A DNA stretch of 64,000 nucleotides. It comes from Bacteroidia bacterium (GTDB lineage Bacteria > Bacteroidota > Bacteroidia > J057). The stretch is taken from positions 186,001 through 250,000 of the forward strand of contig JALEFZ010000096.1 of assembly GCA_022760475.1 (NCBI GenBank), read 5' to 3'. Position 1 is the first letter of the stretch; the number at the start of each line of letters is the position of its first letter. Under the pieces are notes generated by a model. That model was not told where the DNA came from. It saw only the letters and a list, made by a program, of their open reading frames with translations, and did not search any database. This document shows positions 55,602 through 63,445 of the stretch, piece by piece. Both the position numbers and the translations under genes were made by a program.

Positions 55602-56027
55602 TCAATCGGCTTCTTTATCAACGTACAGTTTTAGGGCTGCATTGATGACGTCTTTTACTCTGATTCCTTTCTGACGGGCAATCTCTCTCGCACGGTCAAG
55701 TACCTCTGTAGTAATCATGGTACTGAAAGGACTTTCCATGGCGCGGTTGATTTCCTTTTGGGTCATTTTTGGACGCTTTCTGGAATCAGGAAATAACTGA
55801 TCAAAGACCTGGTTATCCAGGGCTTCTTCCATGGTATCCAAGAGCGATTTTTTCTTTTTATTCCCTTTTGGGGCTTCGCTATTGGTTTTGTGATTCTTAT
55901 TCAAGGTATCCAGAAAGCCTTTCTTTTTCCTTCTAGAGGGAACAATCCTTTTCTGGTTGGGGATCACGTCATCGAGCATATCCTCCTCAAAAGCCTCACC
56001 TAATACGTCCAAAAACTTCTTTGCCAT
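55602..56027 (-). CDS. parA-linked small protein with internal repeats and a RHH-like end
   Basis: 141 residues from ATG 56027; a GTG at 56042 would overlap the parA stop. The chain contains repeated units: KKFLDVLGEAFEEDMLDDVIP and KKSLLDTMEEALDNQVFDQLF, each ending in a PNQKR/PDSRKR turn, plus a partial copy KKKGFLDTLNK. The C-terminal about 45 residues (TMITTEVLDRAREIARQKG then VKDVINAALKLYVD) have the strand-helix-helix layout of a ribbon-helix-helix DNA-binding domain. Together with the adjacent parA this suggests a centromere-binding or adaptor partner rather than a standard ParB, with the repeats possibly contacting ParA. Confidence 0.65.
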   Translation of the reverse strand: MAKKFLDVLGEAFEEDMLDDVIPNQKRIVPSRRKKKGFLDTLNKNHKTNSEAPKGNKKKKSLLDTMEEALDNQVFDQLFPDSRKRPKMTQKEINRAMESPFSTMITTEVLDRAREIARQKGIRVKDVINAALKLYVDKEAD

Positions 56028-56038
56028 TCGATTGATGA

Positions 56039-56800
56039 TCACACCGCCAATTCAGCACTTACACGCTTCACGACTTCCTTTGTTAGTTCTAAATAATCTT
56101 CTGCCCCATTACACAAGGCGTCATACTCAAATATGTGCTGCCCCATGCTTTGTGATTCAGCAAGGGCTACATTTCCTCTGATATGGGTATTGAATACGGC
56201 CTCTCCATAATTCTGTATGGCATATTCCAATACCTCGCGGTGAAGAACCTTCCTGTTGTCGTATTGAGTAATTACGACGCCAAGCAGATCAAGTTGGTTG
56301 TTCATCCGGGTCTTAACAGTACGCAAGATGCGGATAAAATCATCCATGCCCTTAAGGGCAAGTGATTCTGGTTGTAGGGCAACCATACAATAGTCGCTTG
56401 CAGTCAGGGCAGATATAGTGAGTGCACCCAATGAAGGTGGACAATCAATGATGATAAAGTCATAATTGTCTCTTACCTGATCCAGAGACTCCTGAAGGAT
56501 AAACTCCTTACCAACTTCAGAATTCTTTTCAAAACCTGCCAGATGTACCGATGAAGGGATCAGATGCAGATTAGGTTCTAATTCCTGTATCACCTTCCTG
56601 ACGTCATCCTGAAAGGCGAGTACCTGGTATATTGTTCTATCTTGTTTTTTTAGTCCAAGACAAAAACTTGCATTCGACTGTGGGTCCATGTCAATCAACA
56701 TGACCTTGTATCCCGACCTTGCCAGGCCAGCAGCAAGATTTACAGCTGTGGTGGTCTTCCCCACTCCTCCCTTATGGTTGGCGATTGAAACTACACTCAT
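56039..56800 (-). CDS. parA: ParA/Soj-family partition ATPase
   Basis: 253 residues. The deviant Walker A NHKGGVGKTTTAVNLA (Lys10, Lys15) is typical of ParA/MinD. Further motifs: LIDMDPQSNAS and IIIDCPPSLGALTISAL, then GVVITQYDNRKVLHREVLE. ParA binds DNA non-specifically as an ATP dimer and moves ParB-bound DNA. Downstream, overlapping its stop or 11 bp after it, is the repeat-containing small gene. No standard parB (HTH with GERRxxA) or parS-like sequence was seen in the window, so whether this is the chromosomal partition system or a positioning system for another cargo is open. Confidence 0.92.
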   Translation of the reverse strand: MSVVSIANHKGGVGKTTTAVNLAAGLARSGYKVMLIDMDPQSNASFCLGLKKQDRTIYQVLAFQDDVRKVIQELEPNLHLIPSSVHLAGFEKNSEVGKEFILQESLDQVRDNYDFIIIDCPPSLGALTISALTASDYCMVALQPESLALKGMDDFIRILRTVKTRMNNQLDLLGVVITQYDNRKVLHREVLEYAIQNYGEAVFNTHIRGNVALAESQSMGQHIFEYDALCNGAEDYLELTKEVVKRVSAELAV

Positions 56801-57287
56801 TCAAATCAAAATTTTATCCCAACAGCATCTTTTGAACATTAAAAATTAAGAAAAGAGAATGTCTGTTCAAAAGTTTTTGCTAAAAAATATACTGATCTTT
56901 AAAATTACAGGAAAAGGTGAATAAATTATCTTAGCCCATTCCTTTAATATTAACGATAATTAGTAAAAAGGGTATACTTTTCCTAGGATAAATATCCACA
57001 ATGCTGAGCAACCGAATTCTCATCAATTTGGACCATTGATCCATTCCTACTTTCAGTTTAACAGGAATTGTCCTTACTTTTAATAACTCACGGATCAAAT
57101 AATTCGTCTCTCGTTTTTCCATCAAACCAAGAGGTCTCAATAAAAAATGTTCTTGCAATACCTCTCCTCTTGAGTTTGGCATCTTTTTCGCGAGTTAATA
57201 AACACAAACGAATCCAACACTTCCCACCGTTCTTCCATTCGTTCTTCATCCGCTTAACTTTGACCATCAATTATTCTCTTCTCACAC
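56801..57287. other. 487-bp gene-free stretch
   Basis: Two overlapping minus-strand frames of about 60 and 80 codons occur here, but neither is convincing: one is crossed by a plus-strand promoter box. Contains an exact -7 box at 57255-57262 for the DUF695-like gene and nothing else that stands out. Confidence 0.4.
57255..57262 (+). promoter_or_regulatory. candidate -7 box of the DUF695/RraB gene
   Basis: TAACTTTG matches TAnnTTTG, with the ATG 26 bases further on; no TTTG at the -33 position. Confidence 0.4.
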
Positions 57288-58043
57288 ATGGTGCTCATAC
57301 AACCGGAATGGGATTTCTATTTTTGCAAGGTTGAAGGTCACCTGGCCTCAATCATGCTGGACCTTGCTTTGTCCAAACATCTTCCACTGGAAGAAAAACC
57401 TTACTTGATACAGCTGGCTGTCGCTATCCAAACGCCTGATATTCATGGACTAACACTTAGTTCTGAAGCCGAAGTATTGTTTATTATGGAGGATCGACTT
57501 GCGGAGCATCTCAGCGAATCGCTCCAGGGTATTTATGCTGCAAGAAGCACCTCCAATGGCAAAAGAACCTTTTATTTTTATTGTTCGTCATCTGTTGGTT
57601 ACGAAGGGGTTATCTCCGAAGTCATGGATGGATTTAGCTATGAATACAGCGTCCAGAGTACGACAGATCCAGGATGGACATTTTATCAGCAGTTTCTATA
57701 CCCCACTCCTCAGGAATATCAATCCATCCAGAATCGAAAGGTGGTGGATCAACTAATCGCTCAGGGCGATGACCCCAAAATTGAGCGGGAAGTGGCACAC
57801 AAACTTTATTTCCCCAAGCTTGAATTGGCTGAGGAATGTGTGGAAAAACTTGAAAAAGAGGGCTTTAAGACTGGTAGAATCCATGAAAAAAGTGGATCTA
57901 CTTTGGCAGAAGCTATTATCTTGAGAAATGATCCTGTCGATGTGGAGCATATGGACAAATTGGTCCAAATGCTAAACCAGACTGTAGGCAAGTTTGGTGG
58001 TGAATACCAGGGATGGAACACCACCCTGGCTATCAATGAATAA
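57288..58043 (+). CDS. DUF695 plus RraB-domain protein
   Basis: 251 residues, cytoplasmic. The first about 145 residues match the DUF695 pattern: WDFYFCKVEGHLASIMLDLAL, LFIMEDRLAEHL, KRTFYFYCSSS and PGWTFYQQFLYPTP. The remaining about 105 residues match an RraB-like ferredoxin-fold domain (VVDQLIAQGDDPKIEREVAH; ECVEKLEKEGFKTGRI). RraB proteins bind and modulate RNase E in gamma-proteobacteria; the fused form is common in Bacteroidota, without known target. Followed by a perfect terminator, so a single-gene transcript. Confidence 0.85.
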   Translation: MVLIQPEWDFYFCKVEGHLASIMLDLALSKHLPLEEKPYLIQLAVAIQTPDIHGLTLSSEAEVLFIMEDRLAEHLSESLQGIYAARSTSNGKRTFYFYCSSSVGYEGVISEVMDGFSYEYSVQSTTDPGWTFYQQFLYPTPQEYQSIQNRKVVDQLIAQGDDPKIEREVAHKLYFPKLELAEECVEKLEKEGFKTGRIHEKSGSTLAEAIILRNDPVDVEHMDKLVQMLNQTVGKFGGEYQGWNTTLAINE

Positions 58044-58082
58044 AAAATGGTGGACTGCTACATTAACAGTCCACCATTTTTT
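58042..58082. terminator. bidirectional intrinsic terminator
   Basis: Perfect 16-bp stem AAAAAATGGTGGACTG / CAGTCCACCATTTTTT with a 9-nt loop. It serves the DUF695 gene and possibly the converging SirB1-like gene. Confidence 0.88.
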
Positions 58083-58096
58083 CCTTGAATAATTTT

Positions 58097-58175
58097 AGAA
58101 GCTGTTTGATTTTAGATTTTTAAGTTCATAGACAAGATTTTAAGATTCTGAGGAAATGATTATTAAACAGCTTCT
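58097..58175. repeat. inverted repeat with AGAAGCTGTTT / AAACAGCTTCT ends
   Basis: An 11-bp perfect inverted repeat, extendable to about 14 bp with one G-U pair, encloses about 57 bases of AT-rich sequence. The total is about 80 bp, between the terminator and the end of the SirB1-like gene. Either a long hairpin or a miniature mobile element. Confidence 0.5.
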
Positions 58176-58178
58176 TAA

Positions 58179-59027
58179 TCAAGGAAATTTGCTATCGGGA
58201 TCAATGTAATCCAACAATTTTTCCAATTCCCCTGCCTTATCGTCTCTTTTCCTTTTCTTATATCCATCAATCAATCGCTGAACCAAGGTCAAGATGATAA
58301 AAATCTTTGAACTAGGCCTATCAAATTTATCATTGAAAGGCTTGGACACTTCCTCCAGGTATTTCTCGAGGTCTTTCCTCGTAAAGAAGTTCCCTTTATT
58401 AAATGGATCGAGGAAAAATTCCTGTTTTTCATCCTGATAGGTAATGACGAAATAACTAGGCAAGATCATGCCCTGCATGGGAAGTTGTAACTCTTCGCAC
58501 AAGACCAGGTACAACATACCCAAGGAAAGTGGGCTGCCTTTTTTCGTTTCAAGTAAGGTATTCAGGAAAAAGTTTCCAGGCTCGGAGACAGCCTTGCGAT
58601 TAGGGCGAAACCTTTCTTTGGTAAACAGCATTTTGCTGATGACTTTAAGCCTTTCAGGCAGGGTCATGCTAGAACGCATTTCCAGCCAAATTCTATTTAC
58701 CAGTCTGTTTATTTGATTTCTGTAGGGTTCAAAATCCAGTTCGGGAAATTGATATTTACTGACCAATATCCAGCCATTCAGGAGATTACCTCCACCTGCC
58801 ATTCTCCACTCTCTCAAATCCAGGATGGTGTCTCTGGATTGAATGGAATGAATAATCTCCTCAATTCTTTCCTGAATATGCTCGTCTTCCTGGCTTTCCC
58901 AGGCTGCTTCCAACTCTGGCAAAACCTCCTGCCCTAATTCAATCAGCTTGTTTCTGACATTCATTTCCACACTTGGATCGTCATCATCAAGCAAACTAAT
59001 CAATGCTTTCAGTTCTGAATCTTTCAT
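58179..59027 (-). CDS. SirB1/transglutaminase-like protein
   Basis: 282 residues, cytoplasmic. The N-terminal about 60 residues are helical and acidic (ALISLLDDDDPSVEMNVRNK). The core matches the SirB1 family: NFFLNTLLETKKGSPLSLGM then LYLVLCEELQLP and the EFFLDPFNKGNFFTRKDL segment. This is the transglutaminase-fold branch whose role is unclear; the cysteine in LVLCEE is a possible nucleophile position. A Lys/Arg-rich C-terminus follows. It lies 24 bp after the CHAT gene on the same strand, so the two are probably expressed together. Confidence 0.82.
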   Translation of the reverse strand: MKDSELKALISLLDDDDPSVEMNVRNKLIELGQEVLPELEAAWESQEDEHIQERIEEIIHSIQSRDTILDLREWRMAGGGNLLNGWILVSKYQFPELDFEPYRNQINRLVNRIWLEMRSSMTLPERLKVISKMLFTKERFRPNRKAVSEPGNFFLNTLLETKKGSPLSLGMLYLVLCEELQLPMQGMILPSYFVITYQDEKQEFFLDPFNKGNFFTRKDLEKYLEEVSKPFNDKFDRPSSKIFIILTLVQRLIDGYKKRKRDDKAGELEKLLDYIDPDSKFP

Positions 59028-59051
59028 GCTTAGTTTAACTGATTATTCCCA

Positions 59052-62000
59052 TTAAGGTTGCAGTTTGCCTCCCCTCCTGCTCATATATATCCCCAAGCCG
59101 ACACCCATTGCTGCCAGCAGAAAAATTCCAAGAGCTATCAACAATTGAAACTTGCGTAATGGGCTATAATCGCCAATCAGGATAAATCCGCCCCAATAAA
59201 ATGGGTGGGCAGTCAGGTGGTCTCCCTGGCTCAAATAATTCAACTTGGCTTCTCTTAAGGCTTCATCCTTGTCCTTGCCATTTTCCAGTTCTTTGTAGAA
59301 GTCCTCAATGATCCGTGAAGTTGCCAAGTCATTTACTTGCCAAAGTGAAGTCAGTACACTTTTGGCACCTGCATAGGACGCTCCCCATGCAAGACTAATG
59401 ATGCCTTCACCTCTTTTCATCTCCCCTACCCCGGTTTCGCAAGCACTTAATACCATCAGTTCAGCACTTAGGTTCATGTTGAATAGCTCAAAGACCTCAA
59501 GTGATTGGTCTTCGTCCCCCTCAACTTCAGGGCTGAAATATATGCTGGAATAGAGTGGGTTTTGGTCATCTACCCTGGCATGAGCAGCTATGTGAATGAT
59601 TTTGTAGGCATCAGCCAATTGCTTGAAATTTCCTTCGGAAGCCTCTTCTCCTGAAAGTAGTTTTCCACCCATGATGTTTCTTGCTTTTTGGGCTTCTTCA
59701 TAAGCGTAAGGAAGGTCTGCGAGATCGCTCCTCAGGGTTGCCAGGTTTTTATCTCCGGTAGGATATGCGGGAGCGAAGGCAATAAACTTCTTGCCAGCGG
59801 GCAGGGCAAAGCCTTTATTGCCTTTGGTATTCAACAGTTTAGCTGAATAGGTGTAGCGGAACTGGTATTTCTTGATCAAGTAAGAAAAGTTTTTGTAGGC
59901 CTTGGCTTGCTCTGGCATTTCTGACAACAACACGTCAAAGGAAAGGTATCCCAAAGCCCCGTCGGGAACCAGGGTGATTTTCTGAGGCAATTCTAAGGCC
60001 TCGAGTGGTTCCCAAATGTATTGGTAGAGATCATTTGCCAATTTAGGATAATTAAGCCCTTCACCTTCATTTTTGAAGGACGCCAACAGTTCCTCTCTAA
60101 GTTCCTTAACCTTGTGGCTCCACTTTTTGGGGGCTTCAATCTTTATGAAATCCGTAGCCCCTTTTTTCAAAACAATGGCAAAAGCAGTAGAATCACCTAC
60201 AAAAAATTCGACCAGAGCTTCATCTTTTCTTAGGTCAGCCTGAATTTTCTCGGAATTAGCCAGGGTAGGCTGGTAACGAATCTCCATATAAGAAGGATAT
60301 TCGCGAGTCAGGCGCATGGCCAGCTTTTCATATTTTTCATTGAGTTCCAGTATCTTTTGCTGCCAACCTTCAACCTTGGCAAGGAGCGCTGGCCGTCCCA
60401 TTTCTTTTGCGATACTTACCTGCTTTTGAAGATAATAGATTTCTCTTCTCAAAGATTGTTCTTCCTGCTGTACTGCCTCCGGGATGCCCGAAAAGGTCAA
60501 TGCTTGCTGGGCCTTCAAGGACTCTGATAGGAGGATTGCTTTGCTTTTCTCTGCGAAGTCAAAGGCCTTCTTTACCCATTCTTCAGAACCATCAGCTTTG
60601 TAAAGTTCATAAAGTGCTACCAAACCTTGCTCAAATACCCTATGCTTTTCCTTCAATAATTCTGTTTGGGAATCAAATGACTTATTCTGATACCTAAGTG
60701 AATCCAGGTAATTGGCAGTCAGTTGATAGGCATTATAACTTTTGAGCCAATCTTCCTTACTTTGGCTATTAGCTGCTTTGGACATATAATAGCGGCCCGT
60801 AAGAGAGAGGTTTTGCACCAACATTTTAGTGGGCTTCAACCTTCCTGTTCTATGCTTGATTTTTGGAGTTTCCAGGTCAATATCTACATTCAACACATCA
60901 TAGGCCTTTTGGAGGTTTTCATCTGCTTCCCCCAACTTATTTTGCCCCATGAGTGCGCTCACGATATAGAATCCTGTACTATTTTGCCCGTCATCTCCCC
61001 TCAATTTTTGAAAGAGCCTTCCGAAATATAGTGCCCTGTCGTAATCCCCTTGCTCATAAAAAATATAGGATAGGGTAACATAAGACTGCGCCAATAGCAT
61101 TTCTGGCCTTGGAGAAAGGTACTTGCCATACTCAAGGGCTTTGTCAAGGGCTTGTTCGAGTTTCTCAAAATCCCTTTGTTCTGCGGCAATTGTAGCATCT
61201 TGCCGGCACATGGTAAATGACTCCATGACTGGAGGGTTTTCCATGTTATTAATGGCATTCCATGCCTTCTCATTATAGAGGATAGCATTTTCGATATCCC
61301 CTTTTTGTTGGTAAAACTGGGAAATATTGCCCAGGGCACCTGCTGCATAGCGCGAGTTTGGCCCATGGATACCTACCGCGTTTCTATAATAATACTGGGT
61401 GTATTCGATGGCCTTGTCCCACTGTCCATTTTCACTATAAATCACACTGATGAGGACATAGACTTGGGACTCACTCGGGTTATTGATTTCATGATAAAGG
61501 TCTTTGGCGGCATAGGCATATCGAGAAGCCATTTCAAAGTCTTTGAGCATGATCATCCCTGCCGCCAGGTTGTAACAAGTCTTTGCCTGATGAAATTTTG
61601 AGGGAGAGGGAAGTTTTTCGTGGTATTGTAGTGCCAGTTTGAGGTTTTCCACTCCTTCATGCAACTCCTGTCTTTTCAACTGAAGGCCACCAATGTCCAT
61701 GTAAGCCTTACTTAACTCAAGATTTTTAGGAGGAGAGCATTTTTTAAAAATATCAATCGCTTTATAAAATAGGTCTTCAGCTTCTTGAAGTTTGCCCTGG
61801 GTCATGTAAAAAACTCCTTCATTGGTATAGAAAATACCGGCAAGTTCGGACTCGGCAATATTCATTTCCTTTATCCTGTCGGAGGCTTTGTCCAGCTTTA
61901 CCCTCGCTTTGTCCAATTTCTGCCACCTTGTATAAATAAAGCCTTCCATCATGTTTACATACACAGCCAGGGTATCCCCCCATTGATTGAGGTTGGATGC

Positions 62001-62324
62001 GAGACTACCTGCTCTTTCTGCATGGGCAATTGCGTTGGGATAGTCCTTTTTGAAAAGACTTACGTGTGCTTCAAAGTACTGGCGTTCAGCCTCCATTAAT
62101 TCTGCCCAATAGCGTTCTACGGGACCACTGGCGAGGGCTTGTTTATTAAAATACATGGCACTGTCCAGTTGGTCAAGCACCAGTTTATCCCAGCCCATGT
62201 CTCGGTAATACTGCCCCATTTCCAGGGAGTTTACGTCCTGTGCCTGAGCAATATGAGTCAAAAAGAAGAGAATCCCCAAAAGGTAAAATACTTTGAGAAG
62301 GGGGGCTAAAGGCATGCGATCCAT
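59052..62324 (-). CDS. TPR-CHAT membrane protein
   Basis: 1,090 residues. A signal peptide (YLLGILFFLTHIAQAQ) is followed by about ten TPR-like helical repeats (about 30-480), a helical linker, and a C-terminal CHAT caspase-like domain with the catalytic dyad His915 (IIHIAAHARVDD) and Cys961 (VLSACETGVGEMKRG). The domain ends with AGAKSVLTSLWQVND, then a transmembrane helix (IALGIFLLAAMGVGLGIYM) and a short basic tail. With an N-terminal signal peptide and the C-terminal anchor, the protease domain should face the periplasm. CHAT proteins are caspase-like proteases in immune and signalling systems; no known target gene is adjacent. Confidence 0.92.
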   Translation of the reverse strand: MDRMPLAPLLKVFYLLGILFFLTHIAQAQDVNSLEMGQYYRDMGWDKLVLDQLDSAMYFNKQALASGPVERYWAELMEAERQYFEAHVSLFKKDYPNAIAHAERAGSLASNLNQWGDTLAVYVNMMEGFIYTRWQKLDKARVKLDKASDRIKEMNIAESELAGIFYTNEGVFYMTQGKLQEAEDLFYKAIDIFKKCSPPKNLELSKAYMDIGGLQLKRQELHEGVENLKLALQYHEKLPSPSKFHQAKTCYNLAAGMIMLKDFEMASRYAYAAKDLYHEINNPSESQVYVLISVIYSENGQWDKAIEYTQYYYRNAVGIHGPNSRYAAGALGNISQFYQQKGDIENAILYNEKAWNAINNMENPPVMESFTMCRQDATIAAEQRDFEKLEQALDKALEYGKYLSPRPEMLLAQSYVTLSYIFYEQGDYDRALYFGRLFQKLRGDDGQNSTGFYIVSALMGQNKLGEADENLQKAYDVLNVDIDLETPKIKHRTGRLKPTKMLVQNLSLTGRYYMSKAANSQSKEDWLKSYNAYQLTANYLDSLRYQNKSFDSQTELLKEKHRVFEQGLVALYELYKADGSEEWVKKAFDFAEKSKAILLSESLKAQQALTFSGIPEAVQQEEQSLRREIYYLQKQVSIAKEMGRPALLAKVEGWQQKILELNEKYEKLAMRLTREYPSYMEIRYQPTLANSEKIQADLRKDEALVEFFVGDSTAFAIVLKKGATDFIKIEAPKKWSHKVKELREELLASFKNEGEGLNYPKLANDLYQYIWEPLEALELPQKITLVPDGALGYLSFDVLLSEMPEQAKAYKNFSYLIKKYQFRYTYSAKLLNTKGNKGFALPAGKKFIAFAPAYPTGDKNLATLRSDLADLPYAYEEAQKARNIMGGKLLSGEEASEGNFKQLADAYKIIHIAAHARVDDQNPLYSSIYFSPEVEGDEDQSLEVFELFNMNLSAELMVLSACETGVGEMKRGEGIISLAWGASYAGAKSVLTSLWQVNDLATSRIIEDFYKELENGKDKDEALREAKLNYLSQGDHLTAHPFYWGGFILIGDYSPLRKFQLLIALGIFLLAAMGVGLGIYMSRRGGKLQP

Positions 62325-62523
62325 TTGATAAAGTTATTGGCAGTAGAGGCAAAATATCAATAAAAGATATAATATAGTAAATATGACCTTACCATGCCAC
62401 GAATAGCCAGTTTCGACCAAAGGATTCATGTATACATGGTATCCATTAGTTTACCTGTGGAGCTGACATGTAACATGAAAAGGAAAGAAAGTAACAGGAA
62501 GCCTCAGCCTTTGCTCGTGGGTA

Positions 62524-63018
62524 TCAAACTGCCTTCAACTGGGTACGTCTTTCAAGTTCCGCTATAATTTCATTTAGCATATATAATTGGGGAAGGATGG
62601 CATAGGAAATCATGGTCTGCTGCCTTTCCTTATCGACGATGGTCAGGGATTTTCCTCCACGATAATGGAGCATTTTGAGTTTGGCAATATCCTTATACAG
62701 GATGGTTTCGCTTTCACCTTTGAAACCGGGTTTGGGGATGGAAATGCCATATTCATCCAGGACGATTTCCTGCTGTACTTTTAGGCTATTCTGGTATACC
62801 TGGAAGGATTTATAGCCTGTTCGAAGGAAAAATGCAGCACCAGCGAGGCAGAGAATGATGGTAGGAATTCTGGGAATGAGAACATTAGGGAAGATTTCAA
62901 AACCACTGTCATTTGTAATTACCTGGTAGAGAAGGGCTATTCCAAGGACTGCGCATAGGATTATGAGCATGATGAAATAGCTTGGGTTGGCTTTGTAGGG
63001 GTATTTGATGGGGTTCAT
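62524..63018 (-). CDS. small membrane protein with a PH-like domain
   Basis: 164 residues. Two hydrophobic helices (FIMLIILCAVLGIALLYQVI and IPTIILCLAGAAFFL, about 15-70) are followed by about 90 residues of beta-rich sequence (VQQEIVLDEYGISIPK, ILYKDIAKLKMLHYRGG, SLTIVDKERQQTMI) and a terminal helix. This is the layout of bacterial PH-like (YdbS-type) membrane proteins, but the family is not certain. Function unknown. It lies upstream of the CHAT gene on the same strand with a 199-bp gap. Confidence 0.6.
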   Translation of the reverse strand: MNPIKYPYKANPSYFIMLIILCAVLGIALLYQVITNDSGFEIFPNVLIPRIPTIILCLAGAAFFLRTGYKSFQVYQNSLKVQQEIVLDEYGISIPKPGFKGESETILYKDIAKLKMLHYRGGKSLTIVDKERQQTMISYAILPQLYMLNEIIAELERRTQLKAV

Positions 63019-63200
63019 GGGACTTGTTGCCTGATGTTGATGGATGATTTGGGTTTAGGATTGTTGCTTACTTAAAGATAGTCGAAAGGGTGGGCGTTTT
63101 GTCATCTGTGGGCTTGTTTTTTTTTAGGAAAAGGTCAGTTGTATTGGAGCTTATTGGATGGGGTGTGGGTTTCCGGCTTACCCTTTTGTATCAAAAGGAA

Positions 63201-63235
63201 AAAGCCTTGGTAAATTATTAATTTACCAAGGCTTT
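63201..63235 (-). terminator. terminator of the interrupted tRNA gene
   Basis: Perfect 16-bp stem AAAGCCTTGGTAAATT / AATTTACCAAGGCTTT, 3-nt loop, directly after the tRNA fragment when read on the minus strand. Confidence 0.75.
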
Positions 63236-63236
63236 G

Positions 63237-63257
63237 TGATCCCATCAGGACTCGAAC
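63237..63257 (-). tRNA. 3'-terminal fragment of a tRNA gene (att site)
   Basis: On the minus strand the sequence reads GTTCGAGTCCTGATGGGATC plus A: T-loop TTCGAGT, the 3' strand of the T-stem (CCTGA), a seven-base acceptor strand (TGGGATC) and the discriminator A. CCA is not encoded. The T-stem 5' strand and the whole tRNA body are missing; upstream sequence (TAATA...) does not fit. This is the piece left behind when an element integrates into a tRNA 3' end, so it marks the attachment site. The amino-acid identity cannot be read. Confidence 0.75.
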
Positions 63258-63376
63258 TATTACAAATTTTCGACAATTATTCTTCCCTCATTTTACACAA
63301 TCTCCTCAAAAACAGGCAATTAAATAACAACCGAATCAAATAGAAGAAAATATCATATCGAAATACAAAGAAAAAC

Positions 63377-63397
63377 TGTCAGTAAATGTGTCAGTAA
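63377..63397. repeat. two direct repeats TGTCAGTAA
   Basis: TGTCAGTAA at 63377-63385 and again at 63389-63397, 12-bp period. They lie between the att core and the integrase gene, where arm-type integrase sites often sit. Confidence 0.4.
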
Positions 63398-63445
63398 CTT
63401 TTCAACTTCTTATCTTAGGGAGACAATATCACCCTAACTGGATCT

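Larger units (their letters stand above)
63019..63445. other. gene-free stretch holding the tRNA remnant and att boundary
   Basis: Contains the terminator, the tRNA 3' fragment and short direct repeats before the integrase, each listed separately. The apparent open frame over the tRNA piece (reading IPSGLELL) is the usual false frame across a tRNA end. Confidence 0.6.

Noticed and set aside
56931..57182. Overlapping minus-strand 83-codon frame
   Set aside because: It is offset to the preceding one and the two cannot be joined into one sensible protein.
57088..57267. Minus-strand 60-codon frame (basic, with GGKCWIRLCLL) between parA and the DUF695 gene
   Set aside because: The plus-strand -7 box of the DUF695 gene lies inside its start region, the frame is not continued by a second open frame, and no family was recognised.
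63158..63343. Plus-strand frame reading IPSGLELL
   Set aside because: It runs across the tRNA end; such frames arise from the tRNA sequence and are not genes.
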